Positions 12,898 to 22,122 are shown, counted from the stretch's first letter. The stretch: DNA of 57,984 bases from Chlorobiaceae bacterium (GCA_016931495.1 JAFGER010000082.1:1-57984), one strand, 5' to 3'. Notes: generated from the letters alone by a model not told the origin. Made by a program: numbers and translations.

Positions 12898-14199
12898 TCA
12901 GATCTTCAGACGACGCATCGAGCGGAGCTTGTCGAGCACATTCTTGTTGACGTTCAGCTCCATATCCTCTTTCGAGACCTGAACCTCCTTGAAGATCACC
13001 TTCAGCATGTTGTCTTCCCGGACGAAGCGATCCATTTCAAGGCTGTACAGCGCCCTCGGCAGGGTGATGTTGCGCTGGGCGCGATCGACCGTGACGATGA
13101 TGTCGGTGCCCATGCGCTCGACGGAAACATCCTCGGCATCCTTCAGGAATGGAACGCGGATGCAGAGCACTTCGCGATGATCGGAGGTCGCCTGGTTCTT
13201 TTTGCTCTCGATCCAGAAATTCTTGCCCGAATAGAAGGTCTTGTCGGGCGCTTCGTTGCCGAAGACGATCTGGCTGATGTCATAGAGCGCGTCAGGCCCG
13301 ATGGGCTCGGTGCGCTGCAGGTGGCAGCGGAAAACCGGCGTCGGGTAGAAGGAGTTGTCGATCTCCATCAGATACTTGCTGTGCAGGTCGGCCCAGAACT
13401 CGAAGTACTCGCCCACCGTGCGGGAGGTCGGCAGAATCTTGTTGATGACGATGCCATCGATGTTGATGCCGTAGAGGTGCACGAAGGTGTAGGCGCGCTT
13501 GGTTTCGAGAATCGAGAGCTTCTCGGGGTTCAGCACCAGCCGGAAGGTGACCTCGGGGCTGAGGATGAACTGGTTGATGTCCTCCATCTGCTTGAGCAGC
13601 ACATTGACCTCGTTGAAGAAGTCGTCGTCAGGAATGCTGTTGCCGCTGAGCGGACGGGCCAAGGACGACATGCTCTTGTAGAGCTTGAAGAACTGCTTGC
13701 CCATGTTGCCGCCGATGATGATTTCGGGGTAGGCGAGCAGGCGCAGCGTGTTGCCGGTCGGGGAGGTGTCGAGCACCACAGCGTCCCACTTGCCGGACTG
13801 CGCCTCGTCGAGCAGGCGCGAGAGCGCGAAGATTTCGTCGAGACCGGGCTGGGTGGTCAGCTCCGAAGCCATGCCGCTGTCGATGCCCTGATTCTTGTAC
13901 GACGAAGAGACGAACTTCTGGAAGCCCGACATGTTCTTCTTCAGCTCGTAAATCGTATCGACCTCCAGACCGTAGAGATTCTTCTCGATCTTCAGCGGCT
14001 CGTTGCGCCCGATCTGCACGCCGAACACATCGGAGAGCGAGTGCGCCGGATCGGAAGACATGATGAGCACCCGCTTGCCCTGACGGGCAAGGGCGACCGC
14101 CGTAGAAGAGGAGATGGTGGTCTTGCCCGTTCCCCCCTTGCCGGAATAGATGATAACCCTCGGTTGTGCCTGATTTTCGGTTAAATCCCTCGAAAGCAT
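12898..14199 (-). CDS. ArsA/Get3-like ATPase with HSP20-like C-terminal domain
   Basis: Deviant Walker P-loop ATPase of 433 residues. The P-loop is YSGKGGTGKTT (18-28), and DTSPTGNTLRLL near 150 is the switch region of ArsA proteins. The final 100 residues look like the HSP20-like domain found in some bacterial ArsA homologues (motif VLCIRVPFL, then a TLPRAL end). Start ATG 14199 has a clear AAGGAG nine bases upstream. No arsenite permease, reductase or ArsR gene is nearby, so an arsenic pump is not supported; a Get3-like client-handling role is equally possible. Such ATPases are common in Chlorobi, often in several copies (recollection). Confidence 0.85.
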   Translation of the reverse strand: MLSRDLTENQAQPRVIIYSGKGGTGKTTISSSTAVALARQGKRVLIMSSDPAHSLSDVFGVQIGRNEPLKIEKNLYGLEVDTIYELKKNMSGFQKFVSSSYKNQGIDSGMASELTTQPGLDEIFALSRLLDEAQSGKWDAVVLDTSPTGNTLRLLAYPEIIIGGNMGKQFFKLYKSMSSLARPLSGNSIPDDDFFNEVNVLLKQMEDINQFILSPEVTFRLVLNPEKLSILETKRAYTFVHLYGINIDGIVINKILPTSRTVGEYFEFWADLHSKYLMEIDNSFYPTPVFRCHLQRTEPIGPDALYDISQIVFGNEAPDKTFYSGKNFWIESKKNQATSDHREVLCIRVPFLKDAEDVSVERMGTDIIVTVDRAQRNITLPRALYSLEMDRFVREDNMLKVIFKEVQVSKEDMELNVNKNVLDKLRSMRRLKI

Positions 14200-14293
14200 G
14201 CGGTAATCTCCTTTTGTGCGGCATGTAAAATGAACCCGTCAGAACGAAAGGTGAAGTTAGCACTTTTCCCCGTTTCTTCTCAAGGGCATCGCT

Positions 14294-14341
14294 AAAAAGT
14301 GTGACGATCCCGGCTTGCCGGGCAAGGCGGATGACACTTTT
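14294..14341 (-). terminator. Inverted repeat, probable terminator of the aat operon
   Basis: AAAAGTGT (14295-14302) pairs with ACACTTTT (14334-14341) around an inner CCCGG-CTTG-CCGGG hairpin. Read on the minus strand downstream of aat it ends in a T-run, as expected for a terminator. Confidence 0.45.
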
Positions 14342-14404
14342 CAATGGCGAACCAAGGACATTTTCGACAGCTTTAAAACCTTCGGCAGGTTTCCGGAGCT
14401 GCCC

Positions 14405-14989
14405 TCAGACAAAGGGAATCTTTCTTGTCAGCGCGTGTTCGAGCTGCTCCATGTACTCCTCATGGGGGATTTCAATGGCGCCAAGGCGTTCGAGGTGGGG
14501 ATTCATAATCTGCGCATCGAGCAGCAGATAGCCTCTTTTCCGGAGGTAGCCCACCAGCCAGGCGAAGGCGACTTTGGAGGCGTCGCGCCTGAAAAAGAAC
14601 ATTGATTCACCGAAAAACGCCCCGCCCATCGACAGGCCGTACAGCCCTCCGGCAAGCTCGCCGTTCTGCCAGCTTTCGACGCTGTGCGCCAGGCCGAGAC
14701 GGTGCAGCTTCAGGAACACCTCGATGATCTCTTCGGAGATCCAGGTCTCCTGTTCGCTGGCTCGCGGCAATGAACAGGCGCGAATCACCTGCTCGAACGA
14801 GGTATCGATTTTGATGGTGAAGCGCTCCTCGCCGATGACGCGCCTGAGGCTGCGCGAGGGACGGAAGGTATCGAGCGGCACCACGGCGCGCTGGTAGGGC
14901 TGGCACCAGCTCACCGCGCCCTCGCGGGAGTCGGCCATCGGAAAAAAGCCGTGGCGGTAAGCGCGGAGAATATCCTCAACCCTGATCAT
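14405..14989 (-). CDS. aat: Leucyl/phenylalanyl-tRNA-protein transferase
   Basis: Transfers Leu or Phe from aminoacyl-tRNA to N-terminal Lys or Arg of proteins, feeding the ClpS/ClpAP N-degron pathway. Product is 194 residues, slightly short but complete. The family signature is clear: YRHGFFPMAD near the N-terminus (11-20), WCQPYQRAV, the SVESWQNGELAGGLYG segment near 102-117 and GESMFFFRRDASK. It lies 12 bp downstream of the nitroreductase gene and is the last gene of a three-gene operon. Confidence 0.95.
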   Translation of the reverse strand: MIRVEDILRAYRHGFFPMADSREGAVSWCQPYQRAVVPLDTFRPSRSLRRVIGEERFTIKIDTSFEQVIRACSLPRASEQETWISEEIIEVFLKLHRLGLAHSVESWQNGELAGGLYGLSMGGAFFGESMFFFRRDASKVAFAWLVGYLRKRGYLLLDAQIMNPHLERLGAIEIPHEEYMEQLEHALTRKIPFV

Positions 14990-15001
14990 GGCCAGTGCAG
15001 G

Positions 15002-15598
15002 TTACCGCCGTTGCCGAAGCTGCCCGGCCGTCACCATCGCCTCATCGACCTGCCGTTTGGGCACGTGGTGAATGCCGTGCCCGTCGCGCCAGTAACGGAT
15101 GTCACCGCCCGGCCCGATCTGGTCGATCACCACCGTCTCGGCGGGCTTGCCAAGCGCGATCACCATGAGCACCGTCCACGCATCGGGGAGATCGAGCTCC
15201 CGCATGAGCCGCTCGCGGTCGATGGCCGCAACGATGCAACCGCCCAGCCCCCGCTCGGCGGCGCCGAGCAGAATGGTCTGCGCCGCAATGCCGCTGTCGC
15301 AGGCCGCAGCGGAGGCATCCTCGTTCCGGCACAACACAACGAGCGCGGCAGGCGGGCGCTCGCCCGGCTCCGGCCCCGGCCACTCTTCGAGATATCCGGC
15401 CCACTTCAGGCACGGGAAAACCGCGCCGAGCATCTCCGCGCCCGTCACCGGCAGATAGCGCAACGGCTGCCGGTTGGCCGCGGACGGCACGTAGCACGCC
15501 AGCTCCACCAGATCGCGGAGCGTCGCCGCGCTCACCTCCGCGCTTTCGTCAAACCGCCGGATGCTGCGGCTCCTGGTCACCAGCTCCCTGAACTTCAT
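15002..15598 (-). CDS. Nitroreductase-family FMN protein
   Basis: FMN-dependent oxidoreductase fold of 198 residues. The N-terminal TRSRSIRRFDE motif and the PSAANRQPLRYLPV segment (about 41-54) bind FMN; a GGCIVAAIDRE region sits in the second half. Start ATG 15598 overlaps the stop of the glycosyltransferase gene (ATGA), indicating coupling; an upstream in-frame start would run further into it. The substrate is unknown; families with this architecture reduce nitroaromatics, quinones or flavins. Confidence 0.85.
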   Translation of the reverse strand: MKFRELVTRSRSIRRFDESAEVSAATLRDLVELACYVPSAANRQPLRYLPVTGAEMLGAVFPCLKWAGYLEEWPGPEPGERPPAALVVLCRNEDASAAACDSGIAAQTILLGAAERGLGGCIVAAIDRERLMRELDLPDAWTVLMVIALGKPAETVVIDQIGPGGDIRYWRDGHGIHHVPKRQVDEAMVTAGQLRQRR

Positions 15599-16644
15599 GC
15601 GCACCAACCCTTGCCGCAATGCTCCCGCCACGACGCATCGGTAAAAACCTTCAGGTCATCCCAGCGCTTCGAAGCAACCCATTCGGCAATGTAATTAACT
15701 GTACGGCCATAGTTTAGCGGCGTTCCTGAAGGGCTGGCCAGCCACTCCCTGAAAACACCGCCATCGAGCTTGTGCATCGACATGCCGTAACCGAGCTGCA
15801 CCATGGCCAGCGCGTTGGACTCCTGCTCGATCTGTCCGTCGAGCGGCCTGAGCAGCAGCTTCTTGCCGAGATGCAGCGCCTCGCCCGGCAGCTCGAAACC
15901 CGCATTGCACACCACGCCGCTGCTCTCCATCAAGTCGCGCAGAAACCCCTCGCGCGAGTATGCCCTGAACGACAGATGCCCGTCGTCGCGATCCTCGGTC
16001 ACCTTGCCGTAGATAAAGCAGCGGAAGTTGTAGAAAGGACGCAGAAACTCCTCGATATCATCGATCTCCTCGAAAGGCAGATAGACCAGAATCTTCTTCG
16101 GATCCTCCTTGGGACGAACGGCTTTGTAAAGGGTTTCGGGAATGACCGGCGGAAAGATCGGCTGATTGAAATGGTCCCAGTGCAGACCCGCATTGTAACG
16201 GGCCGGGGCAAAATTGAGCAGGGTATATTTCTCGAACAGGCTGCCCCGCGCAACCGGCACATGGTAGGGAAAGGCATACTGGTGACCGAACCCGATGCTG
16301 ACGATTCCCTTCATCCGGGCAGCCATGGAGGTGACCGGCTCGAAATCGGTAATCACCAGATCGACTCCGGCCAGGTCGAGCGTGAAGACATCGGACATCA
16401 GGCGGACGAAATCGAGCTGAAACATGGTTTCCATGTAGCTCATCCTTCCCCGGCGGGTAACCAGGGTAAAGCCCTTGAGCACCCTGTAGGGCGCGAACAC
16501 CTCGATCTCGCGAAGCTCCTCCTCCTTTCTGCCGCTGATGATGACCTCAACGTCATGCCCATCCTCCTTGAGCTTTCTGACCAGCTCCCTGCTTCTGCTG
16601 ATGTGGCCGTTCCCTGTTCCCTGAACGCCGAAAAGGATCTTCAT
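15595..16644 (-). CDS. MJ1255/VC2487-type glycosyltransferase
   Basis: 349-residue GT-B fold protein that begins MKILFGVQGTGNGHISRSREL, the GxGNGH motif of the MJ1255 family of putative UDP-sugar glycosyltransferases. Other family blocks are VITDFEPVTS near 100 and a C-terminal GFELPGEALHLGKKLLL region that would bind the nucleotide sugar. No signal peptide or membrane helices. It is the first gene of the operon with the nitroreductase and aat. Donor and acceptor are unknown. Confidence 0.85.
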   Translation of the reverse strand: MKILFGVQGTGNGHISRSRELVRKLKEDGHDVEVIISGRKEEELREIEVFAPYRVLKGFTLVTRRGRMSYMETMFQLDFVRLMSDVFTLDLAGVDLVITDFEPVTSMAARMKGIVSIGFGHQYAFPYHVPVARGSLFEKYTLLNFAPARYNAGLHWDHFNQPIFPPVIPETLYKAVRPKEDPKKILVYLPFEEIDDIEEFLRPFYNFRCFIYGKVTEDRDDGHLSFRAYSREGFLRDLMESSGVVCNAGFELPGEALHLGKKLLLRPLDGQIEQESNALAMVQLGYGMSMHKLDGGVFREWLASPSGTPLNYGRTVNYIAEWVASKRWDDLKVFTDASWREHCGKGWCA

Positions 16645-16836
16645 GCACTCCGTTGTTTAATGCCTTCGCCGGCAGCCAAAGCCGGGCAACCAATAGCCTT
16701 AAATTTACGGAAATATCGATCAGAACGACAAATGCCGTCACGAGGTTGGAACAGAAGATTGTGAGGCGGGCGAAAAATGGCCAGCGAGGACGCGGTGGAA
16801 GTGCTGGACAGGAACTGCTCGTGGATGCCGCGCTTC

Positions 16837-16865
16837 TGTCATGCTGAGTGAAGCGAAGCATCCAG
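16837..16865. repeat. Half copy of a TGTCAT-CTGAG-GAAGCGAAG repeat
   Basis: TGTCATGCTGAGTGAAGCGA followed by AGCATCCAG resembles one arm of the palindromic element at 25632-25713. It sits in the gap upstream of the glycosyltransferase gene. Confidence 0.4.
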
Positions 16866-16879
16866 TCATGCAGCTTTTA

Positions 16880-19120
16880 TCACACCACCTTCAGATTGGC
16901 GTATTGCACCATCAGCGTTTTTTCTCCGGCGGTGCGGAAGTTGATCTTCACCTTCTGCTTCGCGCCGGTGCCCTGCACTTCGAGCACCACGCCGGGGCCG
17001 AAGATGGCGTGCTGCACTCGCGTGCCGGGGCGGTACTCGCTTTTGGCCGCGCCGGTGGGACGCGCCGATCCGGCGGGCTTGACGCTTGGAACCGGAGCGC
17101 CGGGGCGCGTGGGGTTGGCGAGCGACGAGCCAAAGACCGGGCGTCCGGCCATCGCCGAGGCCGCAACCTTTTTCGGACTTTCGGAGAGCTTGCGGCCACC
17201 CTCGGTGACGACGATATCGGGGTCGATCTCGTTGATGAAGGTCGAGCGCAGGCACATCTGCGGCTGGCCGTACATGTAACGGCTCTGCGCCCACGAGAGG
17301 AACAGCTTTTCGCGCGCGCGGGTGATCGCGACGTAAAACAGCCGCCGCTCCTCCTCGACCTCGCTCGGCTCGTAGCTGTTGAGCGGAAAGAGCTTCTCCT
17401 CCATGCCGGTCACGAAAACGACCGGAAATTCCAGACCCTTCGCGGCGTGCACCGTCATGAGCGAAACGTAGTTGTCCGACTCCTGCGTTTCGTCGTAGTC
17501 CGACGCGAGCGAGATGGTCGAGAGGAAGTCGGCGAGCGTGGCCGAGTTGGGATTGTGGTCGGCGAAGTCGCGCGTCATCGAGAGCAGCTCTTGCAGGTTC
17601 TCGTGGCGGGCGAGCGACTCCGGCGTGTTCTCCTCCTTGAGCACTGACAACAGGCCGGTCGTTTCGTAGAGCATCGAAAGTACGTCGTAGGCCGTGCCCG
17701 TTTCGGCCTGCTGGCGCATCGCCTCGATGAGACTCGCGAACTGTTCGAGCGCGTTGACGAGGCGCGACTGGAATCCCCCTTCGCCCGCGCGGCGAACCGC
17801 TTCGTAGAGCGAAATCCCCTGCTCCTCGGCGAACTCCTTCAGCTTGCCGATGCTCACGTCCCCGATCTTGCGCGGCGGAAAGTTGATCACCCGGAGCAGC
17901 GATTCGCTGTCGCGGTCGTTCAGCACGAGCCGCATGTAAGCCACGGCGTCCTTGATCTCCTTGCGCTTGTAGAACGACACGCTGCCGAAAATCTTGTACG
18001 GAATGCGGTTCTGGCGCATCACGTCCTCGATCACGCGCGACTGGGCGTTGGTGCGGTAAAAAATCGCGAAAGCGCGGTACTCGGCTCCCTGCGCCATGCG
18101 GATCGACTTGATATATTCGCCCACCTTCTCCGCTTCGCGCCGCTCATTGTACGCCTCGATCAGCGTGATCGGCTCGCCGGTGCCCGCGTTGGCCACCAGC
18201 TCCTTCTTGATCTGGCGCTGGTTTCGGCTGATGACGCTGTTGGCCGCCTGCAAAATCGTCTTGGTGCTGCGGTAGTTATCGACCAGCTTGAACACCTGCG
18301 CGTCGCCGTAATCGTCGTTGAAGTTGAGCATGTTCGAGATGTCCGCCCCGCGCCACGAGTAGATCGACTGCGCGTCGTCGCCCACGACGAAGATGTTGCG
18401 ATGCTTGCCCGCGAGCATCTTCGCCACGAGGTACTGCACGCGGTTGGTGTCCTGGTACTCGTCGATCAGGAGGTATTTGAAGTAATCCTGCAACTGCTCC
18501 AGCACGGGCGGATGCTCGGTGAACAGCTCGATGGGCTTGATGAGCAGGTCGTCGAAATCGAGCGCGTTATTCTCGCGCAGCTTCTGCACGTAACGCTCGT
18601 AGATGAGCGAAATCTTGCGGGTCTGGTCGTCAGTCGCCTTGCGATGAAACTCCGGCGGCAGCACGAAGCTGTTCTTCGCCTTGCTGATAGTCGAGTGCAC
18701 GAGGTTCACCGGCAGTGATTCGTGCGAAATATTCAGGTCGCCCATGCACTGCTTGACGAGGCTCTTGCTGTCGTCCGCGTCGAAGATCGAGAAGTTGCGG
18801 TCGTAGCCGATCAGGTGGATGTAGCTGCGAAGCAACCGCGCGAAGATCGAGTGGAAGGTGCCGATCCAGAGGCTGGAGGCGCTGCCTCGCTCGAGGATGC
18901 CGTCGATACGGTGGCGCATCTCGCCCGCCGCCTTGTTGGTAAAGGTAAGCGCGAGAATGTTTTGCGGCGAAACCCGGACGTTGCGGATGAGGTGCGCGAT
19001 GCGGAAGGTGATGACGCGAGTCTTGCCCGACCCCGCGCCCGCCAGCACCATCACGGGGCCTTCGGTGGCAAGCACGGCCTCGCGCTGAACGTCGTTGAGT
19101 TCCCGGAGAAAATCTGTCAA
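16880..19120 (-). CDS. uvrD: UvrD/PcrA-type superfamily 1 DNA helicase
   Basis: ATP-dependent 3'-5' DNA helicase for nucleotide-excision and mismatch repair and replication restart, about 746 residues. Motifs: Q-motif LNDVQREAV, Walker A AGAGSGKT, Walker B DEYQDTNRVQY, GDDAQSIYSWRGA, TVHAAKGLEFPVVFVTG and VAITRAREKLFLS. The tail ends in a PcrA-like Tudor segment (VQHAIFGPGVVLEV). The start is uncertain: TTG 19120 gives MTDFLRELNDVQREAV, the usual N-terminus, while another in-frame TTG at 19183 would add 21 residues. No strong ribosome binding site decides it. Confidence 0.94.
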   Translation of the reverse strand: MTDFLRELNDVQREAVLATEGPVMVLAGAGSGKTRVITFRIAHLIRNVRVSPQNILALTFTNKAAGEMRHRIDGILERGSASSLWIGTFHSIFARLLRSYIHLIGYDRNFSIFDADDSKSLVKQCMGDLNISHESLPVNLVHSTISKAKNSFVLPPEFHRKATDDQTRKISLIYERYVQKLRENNALDFDDLLIKPIELFTEHPPVLEQLQDYFKYLLIDEYQDTNRVQYLVAKMLAGKHRNIFVVGDDAQSIYSWRGADISNMLNFNDDYGDAQVFKLVDNYRSTKTILQAANSVISRNQRQIKKELVANAGTGEPITLIEAYNERREAEKVGEYIKSIRMAQGAEYRAFAIFYRTNAQSRVIEDVMRQNRIPYKIFGSVSFYKRKEIKDAVAYMRLVLNDRDSESLLRVINFPPRKIGDVSIGKLKEFAEEQGISLYEAVRRAGEGGFQSRLVNALEQFASLIEAMRQQAETGTAYDVLSMLYETTGLLSVLKEENTPESLARHENLQELLSMTRDFADHNPNSATLADFLSTISLASDYDETQESDNYVSLMTVHAAKGLEFPVVFVTGMEEKLFPLNSYEPSEVEEERRLFYVAITRAREKLFLSWAQSRYMYGQPQMCLRSTFINEIDPDIVVTEGGRKLSESPKKVAASAMAGRPVFGSSLANPTRPGAPVPSVKPAGSARPTGAAKSEYRPGTRVQHAIFGPGVVLEVQGTGAKQKVKINFRTAGEKTLMVQYANLKVV

Positions 19121-19300
19121 AGCTGCTGAAAATAAAAGGTTAGCGACCAGCGTCTCCAGATGGGGATTGGCAGGCCGTCGCAAAGCTCAGAAGAATTTCG
19201 CACATCCGGGCACGAATTACAAGACCATCCTGAAAAAGTGTCGTGAGCCTCCTGACATCGCCGGAAAAGGCATCCGGAACCAACGCAGCAACCCCAATCC

Positions 19301-19636
19301 TCAAACCAGCTTTTCGGTCTTCGTCGCCATGATGAGGTCGTTCAAATGGATGCCTCCGATGGCGTGCGTCCACCAGGAGACAGTCACTTTGCCCCATTCG
19401 GTGAGGAGCGCCGGGTGGTGTCCCTCGGATTCGGCGAGCTGGCCGACCCTGTTGGTAAAGTCGAGCGCCGTCTGGAAATCCTTGAAGGTGAAAACCCTGA
19501 CAAGTTTCGGAGTGCCGGAATCATCGACGAGGTTCCACTCCGCAAGGTGAGCGAGCTGGCGCTGAAGCTCTTCCGGAGCCATGGGAGCTTCCGCCCCTTC
19601 ACACGGCACGCAATGGCTGTTTTCGAGCTGTGTCAT
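19301..19636 (-). CDS. phhB: Pterin-4a-carbinolamine dehydratase (DCoH/PCD)
   Basis: Dehydrates 4a-hydroxytetrahydrobiopterin; in bacteria lacking aromatic hydroxylases it has been linked to molybdopterin or pterin maintenance. The 111-residue protein has the full motif [20 protein letters not shown] followed by [10 protein letters not shown]. An N-terminal stretch with two cysteines (HCVPCEG) is extra. Start ATG 19636. It lies upstream of uvrD on the same strand but 180 bp away, so independent transcription is likely. Confidence 0.92.
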   Translation of the reverse strand: MTQLENSHCVPCEGAEAPMAPEELQRQLAHLAEWNLVDDSGTPKLVRVFTFKDFQTALDFTNRVGQLAESEGHHPALLTEWGKVTVSWWTHAIGGIHLNDLIMATKTEKLV

Positions 19637-19814
19637 GATCTGTTCTCCCGTCTTGAGTTTCGCTTTTCAGACCCGCTTTCATCCGTTGGAAAAATCACCG
19701 GAGCGCATCTGCCTGTCCGTTATTCTCAACTGCACCATCCATTCCAGAGTTGCACGCAAAGCTTCTCCGGAAACCTGAAACCCGTCCATCCCTCCTCTTT
19801 CTTTTCTTTTTTCC

Positions 19815-19824
19815 TTGCTATATT
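19815..19824 (+). promoter_or_regulatory. Candidate extended -10 box for the GH13 gene
   Basis: TTGCTATATT contains TG-N-TATATT 59 bp before the start codon, just downstream of a T-rich tract. No convincing -35 element is visible. The same type of box recurs before purF, mlaE and the PHP gene. Confidence 0.4.
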
Positions 19825-19882
19825 AGGCATCTGAAGTTTCCAGCCATAAAATGGCCGTCCTCCCCGCTCAACAGGTTCAGGC

Positions 19883-21379
19883 ATGTTTCCTCTTGTTTAC
19901 GAAATCAACACGCGCGTCTGGCTGAGAGAGCTGTCGATCAGCCACGATCGGCCAATCACCCTTGCCAATGTGCCCGACGAGGAGCTGGAGCTGCTGCGCG
20001 AGGGCCGGTTCACCTTCGTCTGGCTGATGGGTGTCTGGAAACACAGCCGGTACAGCACGGCCGTAGCGGCTTCGCACAAGGGACTCCGTTCGGAGCTGCT
20101 CGACTACCTCAAGGATCTGCAGCCCGAGGACATCGTCGGTTCGCCTTACGCCATCGCCGATTACAAGGTCAGCGATCTGCTCGGCGGCGAGGAGGGGCTG
20201 CGAATTTTCCGCGAGCAGTTGCGGCGCATGAACATCAGGCTCATGCTCGATTTCGTGCCGAACCACATGGCTCTCGATAACCGGTGGCTTCCCGAGCATC
20301 CCGAGTTTTTTGTCAGGATGACCGAACTCGATGCCGATCACGACTGTTTCGAGTTCTCCAAAGGGCAGTTCCTCGCCCACGGCAAGGACCCCTACTTCCC
20401 CCCCTGGAGCGATACGTTGCAGCTCAACTACTCCAATCCGGACACCCACGAGATGATGCTTCACAACCTGTCGCACATCAGCGACCAGTGTGACGCCGTG
20501 CGGTGCGACGTGGCCATGCTCATTCTCAAGGAGGTCTTCGACACCACCTGGGGCAACCGCTGTGAACCGATGCCCGAGGAGTTCTGGCCGAAAGCGATCC
20601 GGCACGTCCGCGAAAAGCATCCGGAGTTCATTTTCCTGGCTGAAGCCTACTGGCACAAGGAGTGGACGCTTCAGCAGATGGGATTCAACTTCACGTACGA
20701 CAAACCTTTTTACGACCATCTCGGCAGCTTTCCGGTCAACATTCCCGAACTCAGGAAGCACCTGCTTGCCGACGCTGAATACCAGTCGCGCCTGTGCCGC
20801 TTCATTGAAAACCATGACGAGGTACGCGCTTGCGAGCGGTTCGTCAAAAACCGCGCGGTCGCGGCGCTGGTGCTGCTCACCGTACCGGGCATGATGCTGG
20901 TCCATCAGGGGCAGATCGAGGGGCTGGTCAGGAAAATCCCGGTTCAGCTCATCAGGCGCGCCGAAGAGAAAGGCCACAAAAAGCTCCGGCCAATCTATCT
21001 CCGGCTCCTTGAACTCAGGACGACCGAACCGGTCTTTCAGGAGGAGGGGCGCACCGAATGGCTCGACCTGAACGCGGACGACAACTCGCTCTGCTTCGGC
21101 TACTGCCGGTCGGTTCCCGGCGAATACGCCTTCGTGCTCGCCAACTTCTCGAACAACGGCACCGACGTCAGCTTCACCCATCCGGCGCTGAGCGATCTCA
21201 ATCCGGCTTCCGTTTCGGCCTGCTCGACCCGTTTTCCCGATCCGCCGAACGAGTGGCAGGTGAACGATGCGGCCATCAGCCTTCACCTCAGGAAAAATGA
21301 AGGCATCGTGCTCATCGTAAAGAAAACACTCATGCTCAAAACCGAAACCGCGCTCGTTGCGCTCAGCGGCACGTTATGA
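19883..21379 (+). CDS. Alpha-amylase family (GH13) glycoside hydrolase
   Basis: 498-residue GH13 barrel without signal peptide, hence probably cytoplasmic. All four conserved regions are present: DFVPNH (123-128), VRCDVAM (206-212) with nucleophile Asp209, FLAEAYW (252-258) with acid/base Glu254, and ENHDE (309-313) with Asp312. A C-terminal beta domain follows. Exact specificity (alpha-glucan, maltosyl transfer or other) cannot be read; glycogen or storage-glucan metabolism is a reasonable guess. It is followed 46 bp later by yjbQ on the same strand. Confidence 0.9.
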   Translation: MFPLVYEINTRVWLRELSISHDRPITLANVPDEELELLREGRFTFVWLMGVWKHSRYSTAVAASHKGLRSELLDYLKDLQPEDIVGSPYAIADYKVSDLLGGEEGLRIFREQLRRMNIRLMLDFVPNHMALDNRWLPEHPEFFVRMTELDADHDCFEFSKGQFLAHGKDPYFPPWSDTLQLNYSNPDTHEMMLHNLSHISDQCDAVRCDVAMLILKEVFDTTWGNRCEPMPEEFWPKAIRHVREKHPEFIFLAEAYWHKEWTLQQMGFNFTYDKPFYDHLGSFPVNIPELRKHLLADAEYQSRLCRFIENHDEVRACERFVKNRAVAALVLLTVPGMMLVHQGQIEGLVRKIPVQLIRRAEEKGHKKLRPIYLRLLELRTTEPVFQEEGRTEWLDLNADDNSLCFGYCRSVPGEYAFVLANFSNNGTDVSFTHPALSDLNPASVSACSTRFPDPPNEWQVNDAAISLHLRKNEGIVLIVKKTLMLKTETALVALSGTL

Positions 21380-21425
21380 CCGGGCCACGCCATTTTATCA
21401 ACCTTTTCGACCCGCCGCCACACCG

Positions 21426-21851
21426 ATGAACTACCACCTCACCACCATCACCTGCCAGACCACCAGGCCGATCGACATTATCGACATCACCCCGGAGGTG
21501 CGAGCGGCGCTCGAAGCCACCGGCCTGAAGCAGGGCACCGTCACGCTGCTCAGCCGCCACACCACCGCCTGCATCAACATCAACGAGCGCGAGGAGCGGC
21601 TCATGCAGGACATGACCACTTTCCTGAAGCGCTTCATCCCCAAAGACGGCGACTGGCTGCACAACCTCGAAACCATCGACGGGCGCGACAACGCCCACTC
21701 GCATCTGCTTGGGCTCTTCATGAGCAGCTCCGAAACCGTGCCCTTCGCCGATGGCAAGCTCCTGCTCGGCCAGTGGCAGTCGGTCTTCTTCGTCGAACTC
21801 GACGGCCCGAGAGAAAAACGCGAAGTCCTGGTGCACATTCAGGGAGAATAG
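21426..21851 (+). CDS. yjbQ: YjbQ family protein (UPF0047)
   Basis: Small 141-residue protein of the UPF0047/YjbQ family, which has been reported to have weak thiamine-phosphate synthase activity. Motifs: LSRHTTACININERE (about 34-48), HNLETIDGRDNAHSHL (78-93) with histidines forming the putative metal site, and LLLGQWQSVFFVELDGPR at 118-135. I start at ATG 21426 because the in-frame extension to 21357 overlaps the GH13 gene. Probably cotranscribed with GH13. Confidence 0.92.
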   Translation: MNYHLTTITCQTTRPIDIIDITPEVRAALEATGLKQGTVTLLSRHTTACININEREERLMQDMTTFLKRFIPKDGDWLHNLETIDGRDNAHSHLLGLFMSSSETVPFADGKLLLGQWQSVFFVELDGPREKREVLVHIQGE

Positions 21852-21874
21852 AGAGATCGGGATCTAAAATCGCT

Positions 21875-21990
21875 CTTACATTCAGGCGGGTTTTAACCCG
21901 CCGGACATTCAGCCTCATACATTCATGTTGCCCCGGCTTTCAAGCCGGGGTTGATCACACCCCCTCCACCCTATAGGCTTCAGCCCAATA
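21875..21990. repeat. Three-hairpin dispersed repeat, copy 1
   Basis: Contains GGCGGGTTTTAACCCGCC, then CATTCATGTTG, then CCCCGGCTTTCAAGCCGGGG, and ends with GGCTTCAGCCCAATA. A second copy with the same order of elements is at 42803-42916; the middle hairpin is identical and the first one differs in stem sequence but keeps pairing. Confidence 0.7.
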
Positions 21991-22036
21991 GCTTGTGCAA
22001 CCGATCATTTCGATCATGCAGAACATGATCCGGAAT

Positions 22037-22122
22037 GTAGGGGCAACCCTCGCGGTTGCTCTCGATTGCCGACACGGTTTTGTATCCAACCGGACAAGGG
22101 CAACCGCGAGGGTTGCCCCTAC
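22037..22122. repeat. 23-bp perfect inverted repeat with GTAGGGGC ends
   Basis: The left arm (22037-22059, starting GTAGGGGCAACC) is the exact reverse complement of the right arm (22100-22122, ending GGTTGCCCCTAC), with a 40-bp spacer. Related GCCCCTAC ends recur at 24400-24497. Confidence 0.7.

Noticed and set aside
12898-14199. Arsenite efflux ATPase
   Set aside because: No arsenic-related partner genes in the neighbourhood, so only the ATPase family is claimed.
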